A stretch of 64,000 bases of DNA, from positions 277,676 through 341,675 of the forward strand of contig JAKQFA010000028.1 in assembly GCA_029556335.1 (NCBI GenBank). Direction: 5' to 3'. The notes under the pieces are model-generated. The model searched no databases. It was not told the DNA's origin and was given only the letters and a program-made list of their open reading frames with translations. Of this stretch, positions 1 through 8,763 are shown in pieces. How positions within the stretch are numbered: position 1 is the first letter of the stretch; each line of letters begins with the position of its first letter. The position numbers and the translations under genes are program-made. Source of the stretch: Methanobacteriota archaeon. GTDB lineage: Archaea > Methanobacteriota > Methanobacteria > Methanobacteriales > Methanobacteriaceae.

Positions 1-1151
1 GTGAAACCTAAGAGAACTGCTACTTCGACCCATATATCTCCAATTCCGGCCCCTTGCAACATAACCTCCCTTAATGCAATGTTTGCATAGGTTAAAGGTG
101 CTAAATAAGCTATTTTTTGGAAAATCCAGGGCATAGTTTCCAGGGGATAGAACACTCCAGATATGAACATCATGGGCATGCTAAAGGGCATCACCATCTG
201 GATGTAGTCTTCCTGTGTACCTACCCTAGCAGAAATCATGATCCCAAAGCCTACAAAACACAAGGCAGTAAGTATCAATAGGAGTATGGTAAGTAACATA
301 CTGCCAGCTATTGTGATATTAAACAGCACTATGGCCGCACCTATCAGTACCATGGCTGTTGATGTTTGAATGATCAAACGTGATATGATTTTACCACCCA
401 CCACAGTACTTACACTGGTTGGTGTCATGAATAACCTGGCAAGTTCACCTCGTTCCCTTTCACCAGCCAGGGATTCACCCATACTCATCATAGCTCCCAT
501 CATAACCGTCATAGCTAGAATGGCCGGCACTAAAAAGTCAATGTATTTGATATCTCCATAGATCTTGTTGATCTGGAAGTTGATGGAGTTCATTATGTTC
601 TGGTAATTGATACTTGACAGTGATGAACCGGTGGTAGTGTTAACTCCCTGAGACTGCACTTTCACCCTGGAAGACTGGGCAGTCATGGTTTGAAGTTTCT
701 GCAATCCGATTTGAGTTGATATTTGGCTAAAAAGGGCTTGAGTAGCAGGTACTAATGCCTGGGTAGCCATTTGATCAGATGAATCAACGTACACTACTAC
801 ACTCTTGGGATTTCCACTGTTTAAATCTTCATAATCCGGAGGAAGTATGATAGCAGCCTTCACCACGCCGGTTTCAACCATTTGCCTGGCTCTATCTGGA
901 TCTGATATGATGTCTTTCACTTCATAGAGGTCCATTCCTTTGATGTGGGTGAGGGTTGAATCAGTTACCATCCCCTGGGACTGTTTAACCACGACAACTG
1001 GTATGTTTTCGATTGATCCCCCCATACCGTAGCCAAAAAGGGCTATCATAAGTATGGGGAATATGAATATGGAAATTAAACGCGGTTTATGTCTCCATAA
1101 CACTAGTAAATCCTTCTTAATCATCCAGTAGATTTTTTTTGTTTCCATCAT
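1..1151 (-). CDS. ABC-2 type exporter permease, C-terminus cut by window edge
   Basis: Membrane permease of an ABC-2 type exporter, presumably working with the ATPase encoded just upstream (one base apart). The reading frame begins at ATG 1149-1151 and stays open to the window start, so the C-terminus is missing. A short cytoplasmic N-terminus (MMETKKIYWMIKKDL) leads into one hydrophobic segment, then a large extracytoplasmic region of roughly 170 residues. Several hydrophobic segments follow, with the ABC-2 signature around GESLAGERERGEL. This layout matches drug or lipid exporters of the YhgE/ABC2_membrane_3 type. The substrate cannot be read from the sequence. Because it follows a PadR repressor gene, it is probably induced by a toxic compound (inference). 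Confidence 0.88.
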   Translation of the reverse strand, partial: MMETKKIYWMIKKDLLVLWRHKPRLISIFIFPILMIALFGYGMGGSIENIPVVVVKQSQGMVTDSTLTHIKGMDLYEVKDIISDPDRARQMVETGVVKAAIILPPDYEDLNSGNPKSVVVYVDSSDQMATQALVPATQALFSQISTQIGLQKLQTMTAQSSRVKVQSQGVNTTTGSSLSSINYQNIMNSINFQINKIYGDIKYIDFLVPAILAMTVMMGAMMSMGESLAGERERGELARLFMTPTSVSTVVGGKIISRLIIQTSTAMVLIGAAIVLFNITIAGSMLLTILLLILTALCFVGFGIMISARVGTQEDYIQMVMPFSMPMMFISGVFYPLETMPWIFQKIAYLAPLTYANIALREVMLQGAGIGDIWVEVAVLLGF

Positions 1152-1152
1152 A

Positions 1153-2232
1153 TTATTCGCCTGCCTCTTCTTTTTTAACCTTTTTTGCAGTCACTTTCGT
1201 GAAAACATCTTCTAAAGAAGGATCTTTGGTTGAAATTGAGGTAATATTTCCTCCAGTTTCCATTACGACTGATATAACTTGGGTCACAGCATTTTCAGTG
1301 TTGGCCAGTTTAAATGTTAACCTCCCGGATGGATGAGTTTCGATTTCCAGGACAGACGGGATTTGATAAAGTCTTTTAATTAGTTCACTATCAGAATTAC
1401 TTATCATAAGGCTCATTTCCCGAGCATTATCAATTTCTGATTTATTTACAATTGTTTTTAATCTACTAAAGGAGGGATGGCTAATAATTTCTGATTCTTC
1501 CAACTCTCTTACGATTTCTCCGACATTACTAGCTTTATTATCATTTTTAGTAAGGATGCTATCTTTCAGCCCCTGTGGGGTGTCAAAGGCCGCAAGCTTT
1601 CCCAAGTTAATAATCCCAATGTGGTCGCAGAGCATATCCACCTCGTACATATCGTGGGAACAAAGGATGATGGTGTGGCCCTTCTGATTCAATTCATCGA
1701 TTAGTTCCCAGAGCACGCTTTTGGTGGTAGGATCCAAACCAATGGTGGGTTCATCCAAAAATAGTATGTCGGGTTGGTGAACCAGACTGGCCACCACCGA
1801 TACTTTTTGCCTTTGTCCACCAGACATCTGCCGGATCAGCTTATTTTCTGCGTACTTTATATCCACCAGTTCCATTAACTCGTTGATCCGCTGTTCTTTA
1901 AGGTCGCGGGGCATCCCATAATAATCAGCACAGAGTTCTGCATTTTCCCGGGCTGTAAGATCACCATAAAGACTTACCAGTTGTGGTACCATCCCAATTT
2001 TCTGACGCACCTCATCTGGTGATTTGATAATGTCGAATCCTGATACTTGTGCAGTGCCAGAGGTGGGAGGTATTAAACAGGTTAACATTTTTATTGTAGT
2101 GGTTTTACCGGCTCCGTTAGGACCTAAAAACCCAAAAATGCTCTTGTTTTTCACTTTTAAATCCAAAGCATCCACAGCTACGAAGTTTCCGTAGCGTTTG
2201 GTCAGATCAAAAGTTTCTATAGCGTATTTCAT
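1153..2232 (-). CDS. ABC transporter ATP-binding protein (multidrug exporter type)
   Basis: ATPase subunit that powers the ABC-2 permease encoded directly downstream. Visible motifs are Walker A GPNGAGKTT near residue 40, the signature MSGGQRQ near 137, Walker B ILFLDEPTIGLDP near 155 and the switch histidine in LCSHDM. At 359 residues it is longer than a bare ATPase domain. The extra C-terminal region of about 130 residues resembles the accessory domain of DrrA-type exporters. The start at ATG 2232 has a GGAGAT ribosome site. It lies 12 bases after the PadR gene, so repressor, ATPase and permease probably form one transcript. Confidence 0.93.
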   Translation of the reverse strand: MKYAIETFDLTKRYGNFVAVDALDLKVKNKSIFGFLGPNGAGKTTTIKMLTCLIPPTSGTAQVSGFDIIKSPDEVRQKIGMVPQLVSLYGDLTARENAELCADYYGMPRDLKEQRINELMELVDIKYAENKLIRQMSGGQRQKVSVVASLVHQPDILFLDEPTIGLDPTTKSVLWELIDELNQKGHTIILCSHDMYEVDMLCDHIGIINLGKLAAFDTPQGLKDSILTKNDNKASNVGEIVRELEESEIISHPSFSRLKTIVNKSEIDNAREMSLMISNSDSELIKRLYQIPSVLEIETHPSGRLTFKLANTENAVTQVISVVMETGGNITSISTKDPSLEDVFTKVTAKKVKKEEAGE

Positions 2233-2244
2233 AAGGGTAATCTC

Positions 2245-2715
2245 CTATCTTGTTTTGTATCCAAACAAATCATCCATGAATTCATCCCAAATATTGATGT
2301 TATCATGTTCCCGGTTACATTGGGCAATTTTTCGGATATTTTCTAGGTTTTTTTCTCCATCAGCCGTGATTGCATAATATTTAACTCTTCTTTTTCCCTG
2401 TTTTTCCCAGGCACCACATATCATTCCTTTTTTCTCTAAATCATGTAGAACCGGATAAATCATGCTGGCACTTGGCATTTTTTTATTGTAAGGACTTGAT
2501 TTGTGTATCTGGGTCATAATTTCATACCCGTGCTGTCTTTTCTTGCTGATTAGCCATAGGATCATTATTTTACCAAAAGCCTTCATTAATCCTCCAATTA
2601 TCTTTTTATCAGCTTCTGCTAAGTTTTTTATATTTTCTGCACACGGATCTTTTTTTTTATTCTTTACAGAATTTTTATTGCTGTTATCTTTTGAATTTAA
2701 ATTGTTTCCCGGCAT
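2245..2715 (-). CDS. PadR family transcriptional regulator
   Basis: Winged-helix repressor of the PadR family, first gene of the exporter operon. The diagnostic stretch runs from about residue 52: ILWLISKKRQHGYEIM, then SASMIYPVLHDLEKKGMI, and the wing GKRRVKYYAITADGE. The N-terminal 40 residues are a charged, Asn/Lys-rich extension with CAENIKNL that I do not recognise as a domain. The short C-terminus lacks the long dimerisation helices of large PadR proteins. Start ATG 2715 has GGGAGTG upstream. PadR proteins commonly repress their own drug-efflux operon and release DNA on binding the drug, which fits the boxes at 2743-2782. Confidence 0.9.
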   Translation of the reverse strand: MPGNNLNSKDNSNKNSVKNKKKDPCAENIKNLAEADKKIIGGLMKAFGKIMILWLISKKRQHGYEIMTQIHKSSPYNKKMPSASMIYPVLHDLEKKGMICGAWEKQGKRRVKYYAITADGEKNLENIRKIAQCNREHDNINIWDEFMDDLFGYKTR

Positions 2716-2742
2716 TTCACTCCCAGCATTTATGATAAATTA

Positions 2743-2782
2743 CGATATATAATCATTCAATATATCGAATTTAGATATATCG
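2743..2782. promoter_or_regulatory. Triple CGATATAT/ATATATCG boxes, putative PadR operator
   Basis: Three copies of one 8-base box lie just upstream of the PadR start. CGATATAT is at 2743-2750, and its reverse complement ATATATCG is at 2760-2767 and 2775-2782. The first two form an inverted repeat with a 9-base spacer, and the last two are direct copies 15 bases apart. A repressor dimer binding here would cover the promoter of the exporter operon. The rest of the 320-base spacer (2716-3035) holds no gene I can support. A TATA-like TTTATATA at 2946-2953 may serve the gene starting at 3036. Confidence 0.55.
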
Positions 2783-3035
2783 ATTATATTAGTACTGTGT
2801 TTAGAAGTATATAAAAGATGCGGTGGATGGAATGAGATGGTAGCATTGAAGCATCTTCACCATAAAAAAACCTTTCTGTAATGGCGTTAAAATCAATGAT
2901 ATCAAAAACAGTATAATACTCAGACCTTTAATTTGATTTCACTTCATTTATATAGTTCAATCCTTTAATGATTGTATAGATTTTTATTAAACAAATCCAA
3001 TTATAGAATGAGCATGAATTTAGGGAGTTGGTAAC

Positions 3036-3782
3036 TTGAGAATTGGTTTCTCCACTCTGGCACTTTTTGCAAAACCATTCGAGGACTGGCTGGAAAGAGC
3101 CACCTCCGATGGCTTTAACATGATAGAAATACTCTGTGAAGGTCCATACTGGCCAAGGATCCTTCTTTCAGAGTGTGATGGACTTGATATTTTTTCTTCT
3201 TACGATATAGATCTTTATCTCCATGCTCCCACCATTGATCTTAACCCAGCCAGTCTTAACCCAGGTATTCGTGAAGAAACCATTAAACAACTCTATGAAA
3301 CTATAGACTTAGCATCTGAAATTGGGGCAAAAGCTATAACCACCCATCCCGGTTTAATACATCGACTAGAGGATAGAATTAGGAATATGGCTTTGTACTA
3401 TTCAATTGAAACCCTTAAAGATGCTAATATCTATGCTGAGGACTTTGGAATAATTTTTTCTGTGGAGAACATGCCCCATCGTTATGCTTATTTCTGCAAC
3501 AATCCGCAGGAACATACTTATTTCACCAGAGAATGTGGTTCTCATGCTACCTTGGATTTGGGTCATGCCAACACCTCTGGAGAATTAGAAAAATTCTTAG
3601 ATATGCCCCGAATACACTACTACCATGTTAGTGATAACAATGGAGAAAAGGACCAACATTTATCTTTGGGGGAAGGGACCCTGGATTTAGGTGTGTTGAA
3701 TGGGATTGACAAGGTTATTATTGAGCTAAACAACTACGAAAATGTCCTTAAAAGTCGAAAAATACTCTTGTCCAAAATGTAA
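3036..3782 (+). CDS. TIM-barrel sugar isomerase/endonuclease IV-like protein
   Basis: A 248-residue protein of the AP-endonuclease-2/xylose-isomerase-like TIM-barrel superfamily. Metal-ligand-type motifs are visible: ITTHPG near residue 109, FSVENMPH near 151, TLDLGHAN near 180 and YYHVSDN near 203, followed by HLSLGEGTLD. Such proteins bind divalent metals and act on sugars, sugar phosphates or damaged DNA; the substrate here is not evident. It starts at TTG 3036 with GGGAG about ten bases upstream. There is no in-frame ATG that keeps the first beta strand (MRIGFSTLALF). The DUF362 gene follows 13 bases later, so the two are probably co-transcribed. Confidence 0.82.
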   Translation: MRIGFSTLALFAKPFEDWLERATSDGFNMIEILCEGPYWPRILLSECDGLDIFSSYDIDLYLHAPTIDLNPASLNPGIREETIKQLYETIDLASEIGAKAITTHPGLIHRLEDRIRNMALYYSIETLKDANIYAEDFGIIFSVENMPHRYAYFCNNPQEHTYFTRECGSHATLDLGHANTSGELEKFLDMPRIHYYHVSDNNGEKDQHLSLGEGTLDLGVLNGIDKVIIELNNYENVLKSRKILLSKM

Positions 3783-3795
3783 TTGAGGTATTATT

Positions 3796-4899
3796 ATGAA
3801 GAGCACAGTTTATTTCACGGACCTTATTTCCAGGGGAAAAGATGATAGCAAGGTTAAAAAACTGGAAAGATTATTTAACCGGGCAAAACTGGGAACAAAA
3901 ATCCGAGAAAATGATTTAGTGGGCATCAAGCTACATTTTGGTGAAGAAGGCAATGATTCATACATCAATCCTGTTTTTGTTCGGATCATTGTTGACATGG
4001 TTCGAAAGCAGAAAGCTAAACCTTTTTTAACCGACACCAATACTCTGTATCATGGTAGTCGACACAACTCCGTGGATCATCTGGAAACTGCCATAAAACA
4101 TGGATTTGACTACTCCGTCTCCGGAGCCCCCATAGTAATTGCTGATGGAATACGCGGCGACAACTGGGTAACAGTTGAATTGGGTCTTAAACATTTTGAA
4201 AAAGTAAAAATTGCCGGGGACATATTAAATTCAGATAGTTTAATTGTTTTATCCCACTTTAAGGGTCATGGTATGAGTGGATTTGGTGGGGCAATTAAAA
4301 ATCTGGCCATGGGGTGTGCTGCAATCCCTGGAAAGTTGGAACAACACGAGTGCGCCAAACCTATTGTTGCTTCATCCTGCAGTGGCTGTGGAACGTGCGT
4401 GGGTAGCTGTCCTGTTTCGGCAATTTCCCTTTATGAGGGCCGAGCAGTCATCGAATACCAGGATTGTATAGCTTGTAACAATTGTCTGGATATTTGTCCT
4501 GATTCCTGTTTAGAACTGGACTGGGCGGCTATGAAACCATTTATGGAGAAAATGGCTGAATATGCTTGGGGGGCTGTGAAAAACAAACATGATAGGATGG
4601 GATATGTGAATTTCCTCTTGAACATTACACCGGATTGTGACTGTGTGTCATGGAGTGATCGTCCCCTGGTTCCAGATATTGGTATCCTGGCATCAACTGA
4701 CCCGGTGGCTCTGGATCAGGCCAGCTATGACTTGGTTAACCAGCAACCAGGCCTAGAAAATTCGTTACTAATCCACTGTCATGCCCCTGGTGAAGACAAA
4801 TTCCGGGGGGTGTGGGAAAACGTAGATGGGCTGATTTTACTGGAGTATGCCCAAAAAATCGGATTGGGAAGTAGGAATTATGAATTGATCACAATCTAA
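3796..4899 (+). CDS. DUF362 iron-sulfur protein with 2x[4Fe-4S] ferredoxin insert
   Basis: A 367-residue DUF362 family protein. The DUF362 core shows GIKLHFGEEGNDSYI near residue 45 and the SHFKGHGMSGFGGAIKN block near 152. From about residue 193 there is a bacterial-type ferredoxin pair, CSGCGTCVGSCP and CIACNNCLDICP, which should bind two [4Fe-4S] clusters. The DUF362 fold then resumes with STDPVALDQASYDL. Proteins of this type are common in methanogens and are assumed to be cytoplasmic redox proteins; their reaction is unknown. ATG 3796 is preceded by GAGGT. It is linked to the upstream TIM-barrel gene. Confidence 0.88.
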   Translation: MKSTVYFTDLISRGKDDSKVKKLERLFNRAKLGTKIRENDLVGIKLHFGEEGNDSYINPVFVRIIVDMVRKQKAKPFLTDTNTLYHGSRHNSVDHLETAIKHGFDYSVSGAPIVIADGIRGDNWVTVELGLKHFEKVKIAGDILNSDSLIVLSHFKGHGMSGFGGAIKNLAMGCAAIPGKLEQHECAKPIVASSCSGCGTCVGSCPVSAISLYEGRAVIEYQDCIACNNCLDICPDSCLELDWAAMKPFMEKMAEYAWGAVKNKHDRMGYVNFLLNITPDCDCVSWSDRPLVPDIGILASTDPVALDQASYDLVNQQPGLENSLLIHCHAPGEDKFRGVWENVDGLILLEYAQKIGLGSRNYELITI

Positions 4900-4997
4900 G
4901 TTAAAAAACCCTTCGATTATCCTTTACAATATTTTAAGCCTCTTTTACATTATTTTTTTTATAATTGTTGAAAAAATAGCTGTATAATAGATATTTT

Positions 4998-5061
4998 TTC
5001 TACTGTAGAATCATTGTTGGGTGTTGTGTAAAAAATCAAGCCCACTTCTTCTACAGTAGAA
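4998..5061. repeat. Pair of 13-base palindromes between convergent genes
   Basis: TTCTACTGTAGAA at 4998-5010 and TTCTACAGTAGAA at 5049-5061 are each perfect 6-base palindromes around one central base, and each is the reverse complement of the other. Their centres are 51 bases apart. They lie between two convergent genes ending at 4899 and 5090, so they are unlikely to be promoter operators for either. They might be transcription-end hairpins, one preceded by a T-run, or protein-binding sites. The whole spacer 4900-5089 is A+T-rich and holds no gene. Confidence 0.6.
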
Positions 5062-5089
5062 ATTAATTAATCTATTCACTGGCTTTGAA

Positions 5090-5881
5090 TTAAAATTCAA
5101 TATCTAAAATTTCTTTAATGTTATGAACAACCACATCAGCCGCTTCAAATACTTTACTCGGCACAATTTCTCCTTGTTGGAGAGTTAAAACACCAATATC
5201 CGCCTCTTTTAGTGCCAGTATATCGTTGGCGCTGTTTCCAACCATCATCACCCGGTGCTTCTTCTGCAGTCCACTGATGATCTCCCTCTTTTCCCAGGCA
5301 TCAGCTGTGCCAAAGCTATTCTCGCAGGGGATGTCAATAAAATCAGCTAACTGTTCTAGGGTTTTTTTCCTATCTCCTGAAGCCACATATATATGGATTC
5401 CCCTATTTTTGAGTTCCTTTATGACTTCTGGAACTTCTGGAAATATTTTGCCTCCGGCAGTGATGGTGAACTCGATTTTTTGTTTATCCACGTTGAGTAT
5501 CAATCCTGAACCACTGCATATCTGCACATTGTATTTTTTCTCAATCACTGTAGTAATGGTGTCCTGAACATCCATAATCTGGGCGTAACCATCATTTTTT
5601 ATGGTTTCCCAAACTTGTTCCCTTAAAACATCCCCTGAAGAATAACTGATGTCAAATTTCACATTATTTTTTTTTAAAAAATGGTAAATGGTTTGATCAC
5701 TAATGGCGTTGGCTAAACACTGGGCGGGATCTGTTTGCAGTACCACCAGTGCCCGGTTAGGTACCATGTCCACTAGGTCAATGGAACTCACATCGTCACA
5801 AATAATTCCGGTTCTAAGATCTTTAATTGCTCGGTATCTTTCAATTAGAGTCCCAGAATTGTCAAAAACAACTACCTTCAT
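5090..5881 (-). CDS. Soluble P-type-ATPase-like HAD phosphatase
   Basis: A 263-residue soluble HAD-superfamily protein resembling the small methanogen 'soluble P-type ATPase' (MJ0968-like, COG4087). Motif I is VVFDNSGT, where the usual second Asp of HAD phosphatases (DxDGT) is replaced. That makes it look like the P-type ATPase phosphorylation site DKTGT. Further motifs are VASGDRKKT (motif II) and MVGNSANDILALKEADIG (motif IV). No membrane segments are seen. The start is ATG 5881, preceded by GGTGG; the frame is open further upstream but would run into the LysE gene. Biological role unknown; phosphatase activity is inferred from the family. Confidence 0.85.
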   Translation of the reverse strand: MKVVVFDNSGTLIERYRAIKDLRTGIICDDVSSIDLVDMVPNRALVVLQTDPAQCLANAISDQTIYHFLKKNNVKFDISYSSGDVLREQVWETIKNDGYAQIMDVQDTITTVIEKKYNVQICSGSGLILNVDKQKIEFTITAGGKIFPEVPEVIKELKNRGIHIYVASGDRKKTLEQLADFIDIPCENSFGTADAWEKREIISGLQKKHRVMMVGNSANDILALKEADIGVLTLQQGEIVPSKVFEAADVVVHNIKEILDIEF

Positions 5882-5955
5882 TATATTCCACCTTAGCACC
5901 TTGTTCCTATTAAATGTTGTGAATAAAGTAATTTTCAAGATAAAAATCTTTATAA

Positions 5956-6588
5956 TTACAGGGCCCGTATCTGGGCACTGAACACGAAATAAATTCCTAA
6001 AACTATCATGAAAATTCCACAACCGTACATCAGTGTTTTATAATATTTTTGAGTTAAAATTTCAGAGCCCCGGCTGCTGAAGACGGATACTAAACTATAA
6101 AACCCCATATCTGCTGTCCAGTGCCCAGCCATAAATCCTAAAAGCCCTAATAGACCAAAAAATTCCAAGCCCTTGACCACAAATGCCCAGCCAATAGTCG
6201 CCCACCAGATGAAAAAGTAGGGGTTGGATATGCTGCTAAGAACCCCACTCAGGACCGATCCGTACTTATCCTTGGCTTCCACCTTACCTTCTAAACTGGG
6301 TGGTGCTGATCGTGTGATACGATACCCCATGTAAACTAGAACCATTCCCCCAATGGTTCCGATTACCAAGGTGGCTGTGGCGGATCCAATTAACCATCCT
6401 AGTCCCAGAACCAACAACAATAAAATTGCCACCTCGGCGATCATATGACCCGAAACAACCATTGGGCCTGCAAGAGGTCCATTTTTCAGTGAATTGGCAA
6501 TGGTAACTGTTAACATGGGGCCGGGAACCAGAGCACCAGATAGGCCAACCAGAAATGAGCTCACCCCAAATAAAAATATTTCCACCAT
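5956..6588 (-). CDS. LysE family transporter
   Basis: Integral membrane exporter of the LysE/RhtB family, about 210 residues with six hydrophobic segments. The N-terminal signature GLSGALVPGPMLTVTIANS and the later SISNPYFFIWW (conserved NP in this family) are visible. LysE proteins export amino acids or related small molecules, and the substrate here is unknown. I chose ATG 6588 (MVEIFLFGV); a GTG 12 bases upstream is also in frame. It lies 74 bases upstream of the HAD protein gene on the same strand, so co-transcription is possible. The gene upstream is the alanine dehydrogenase-like one. Confidence 0.87.
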   Translation of the reverse strand: MVEIFLFGVSSFLVGLSGALVPGPMLTVTIANSLKNGPLAGPMVVSGHMIAEVAILLLLVLGLGWLIGSATATLVIGTIGGMVLVYMGYRITRSAPPSLEGKVEAKDKYGSVLSGVLSSISNPYFFIWWATIGWAFVVKGLEFFGLLGLLGFMAGHWTADMGFYSLVSVFSSRGSEILTQKYYKTLMYGCGIFMIVLGIYFVFSAQIRAL

Positions 6589-6726
6589 CAATTTAACCAC
6601 AGTTAAAAAAATTTAACGATGAAGGAGGTTGATGAATTATGATTGGAGGGGATGCTTATTAAATCATTGCCCTTCCTTATACCCCCTGGTGTTCTGTTAA
6701 TGGAATGTTTTCTGCTTAACTGTCCA

Positions 6727-7710
6727 TTATCCTTGAAAATCAAATTTAGTACCCACTCCTTTCTCCAAGACCTTTCTGTATATCTGCCAGGCGGTAACCG
6801 TATCCTGTACTGCCAGGCCAGTGGAATCAAAGATGGTGATTTCATCTTTTTCTCTACCAACCTTTTTCCCGATGATGATTTCTCCCAGCTTTGCGTGTAT
6901 ATCGTTCCGTTTTAAAATACCCTGTGAAACAGGGACGTTTATTTCTCCACTGTGCTTGGCCTGCTCCCAGGAATCTACTACAATTTTAGATTTTTGCAGC
7001 AAGTTGGTATCCAACTCCTGTTTACTGGGCGCATCAGCCCCCATGGCATTGATGTGGGTCCCGGAACTGATCCAATCCACTTTGATCAGTGGCTTCCGGG
7101 ATGGGGTGGTTGTTACAACCACATCAACATCTTTCACGGCTTCTTTCGGTGATTTAACTGCTTCCACTTCAAAACCGTAGGTTGCAGTGGCATTTCTAGC
7201 GAACTTGGTACGGGTGCTGCAGGTTCGGCAGTAAACTTTGGCTTTTTCTATCTTCATAACTTCATCCATGGCCATTAGTTGGGTACAGGCCTGTCTACCT
7301 GCTCCAATTATTCCCAGGGTCTCAGAATCCGGACGAGCCAGATATTTGGTGGCCACCCCCGCGGATGCACCGGTCCTCATATCAGTAACCCATGTACCAT
7401 CCATAACTGCCAATGGAAAACCAGTTTTTGGATCAATTAGTTCGATGATGGCCATTACCGTAGGCAGTTCATTATTAATTGGATTTTTAGGGTGGACATT
7501 TACACATTTCACTGCTGCTTCTTCACGACCTCGCACATAACAGGGCATGACCCTCAGATCCCCCTCTGGGAAGAAAAGATATTTTTTGGCAGGCATCTGA
7601 ACTTCTCGCTTAGCATAGGCAGTGAAACCAGCTTCAACACTATCAATAACTTCTTTCATGCTAACTAGGCCTTTGATTTCGCTTTGTTTCAGTAAAATGG
7701 TGTCGAACAT
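6727..7710 (-). CDS. ala: Alanine dehydrogenase / ornithine cyclodeaminase family protein
   Basis: A 327-residue NAD(P)-dependent enzyme of the ornithine cyclodeaminase/mu-crystallin family. It is closest in pattern to archaeal alanine dehydrogenases (AF1665 type), which interconvert alanine and pyruvate plus ammonia. Visible are the substrate-side MPAKKYLFFPEGDLRVMPCY, the catalytic-lysine block AAVKCVNVHPKNP, the DMRTGASAGVATKYLA segment and the Rossmann GIIGAGRQACTQ near residue 135. Also present are NAMGADAPSKQELD and the C-terminal FDSTGLAVQDTVTA. ATG 7710 has GGAGG seven bases upstream. The length is normal. Ornithine cyclodeaminase or another imine reductase activity cannot be excluded; the symbol is tentative. 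Confidence 0.85.
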   Translation of the reverse strand: MFDTILLKQSEIKGLVSMKEVIDSVEAGFTAYAKREVQMPAKKYLFFPEGDLRVMPCYVRGREEAAVKCVNVHPKNPINNELPTVMAIIELIDPKTGFPLAVMDGTWVTDMRTGASAGVATKYLARPDSETLGIIGAGRQACTQLMAMDEVMKIEKAKVYCRTCSTRTKFARNATATYGFEVEAVKSPKEAVKDVDVVVTTTPSRKPLIKVDWISSGTHINAMGADAPSKQELDTNLLQKSKIVVDSWEQAKHSGEINVPVSQGILKRNDIHAKLGEIIIGKKVGREKDEITIFDSTGLAVQDTVTAWQIYRKVLEKGVGTKFDFQG

Positions 7711-7847
7711 GAGTATTCCTCCAGCTTAGTCTAGATTTCATTGGTTAAGTATGTCATTTGAATTATCTGATCATCTGTAACAGTTAATTAATTCAATTAA
7801 AAACTAAAAACCAGTGATAGTGGGATATGAAAAGTGGAGGGTATCGT

Positions 7848-8627
7848 GTGCAATTGGAAGAGCGGTTTTGGGAGATAGACACCCTGCGTGGCATAGCCCT
7901 GGTGATGATGGTGGTTTATCACTTTCTTTTTGATCTGTACCACTTTGCAATACTCCCGATCCATATGAACACCCTTTCGCTATGGCTTTTTTCCCGCAGC
8001 ACAGCTTTTATATTTCTATTGGTGGTGGGAATATCGTTAACCCTGAGTTATCATCGAACCTGCCTGCAAAGAAAGGCCGGGCAGGAAAATGAAAACCAAT
8101 CCCTCTTGACAAAGTACATAAAAAGGGGCCTTAAAATTTTTTTCCTGGGCCTTTTAATCACTCTGGGGACCTGGATTTTTATTCCTGACAACTTCATAGT
8201 ATTTGGGGTGCTACACTTCATCGGGCTTGCCATAATCTTGGAGTACCCATTTTTAGATAAAAAATATCTTAATTTGGCTCTTGCCACTATTTTCATGATA
8301 ATAGGTGTTTATATGGGGAAGTTGACCTCCAATGGACCCTGGCTTCTGTGGTTAGGCCTTAAACCTCTGGCATTCCATACTGTTGACTATTTTCCTCTGC
8401 TACCTTGGCTTGGTGTGGTTTCATTGGGACTTTTTGCAGGCAACACCCTGTACCCCAATTACCAGCGGCGGTTTAGAATACCAGATATCTCTGATCATTA
8501 CCTGGTAAAATTCGCATCCTTCCTAGGGAGACATTCTCTCCTAATATACTTGATTCACCAGCCCATCCTCATAATAATTCTCTATTTAACGGGAATACTC
8601 CAGTTTAGTTATCTGTGGTTGCGATAA
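7848..8627 (+). CDS. DUF1624 / HGSNAT-like membrane acyltransferase
   Basis: Multipass membrane protein of the DUF1624 (heparan-alpha-glucosaminide N-acetyltransferase catalytic-like) family. It opens with RFWEIDTLRGIALVMMVVYH; this E-D-x-RG near the N-terminus is the family hallmark. Seven or so hydrophobic segments follow, and LLIYLIHQPI near the C-terminus is also typical. Members transfer acyl groups across or at the membrane; the acceptor is unknown. I chose GTG 7848 because GGAGG lies seven bases upstream. An ATG at 7827 is in frame but has only a weak ribosome site and would place that GGAGG inside the gene. It stands alone, divergent from the alanine dehydrogenase gene. Confidence 0.85.
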   Translation: MQLEERFWEIDTLRGIALVMMVVYHFLFDLYHFAILPIHMNTLSLWLFSRSTAFIFLLVVGISLTLSYHRTCLQRKAGQENENQSLLTKYIKRGLKIFFLGLLITLGTWIFIPDNFIVFGVLHFIGLAIILEYPFLDKKYLNLALATIFMIIGVYMGKLTSNGPWLLWLGLKPLAFHTVDYFPLLPWLGVVSLGLFAGNTLYPNYQRRFRIPDISDHYLVKFASFLGRHSLLIYLIHQPILIIILYLTGILQFSYLWLR

Positions 8628-8763
8628 TCATGATGTTTTCTGAAGCTTGTCTATTATTTTGCTTCATCCACTGGGGGATGGGGATACATTTTATATATCC
8701 TACCATGAAACAATAATCTAAGATTTTAAACAACATTTTTCTTCCGTTAATCAAGGTGGCTTT

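Noticed and set aside
5882..6022. Longer N-terminus for the HAD protein
   Set aside because: The extension has no family resemblance and overlaps the LysE gene, while ATG 5881 has its own GGTGG ribosome site.
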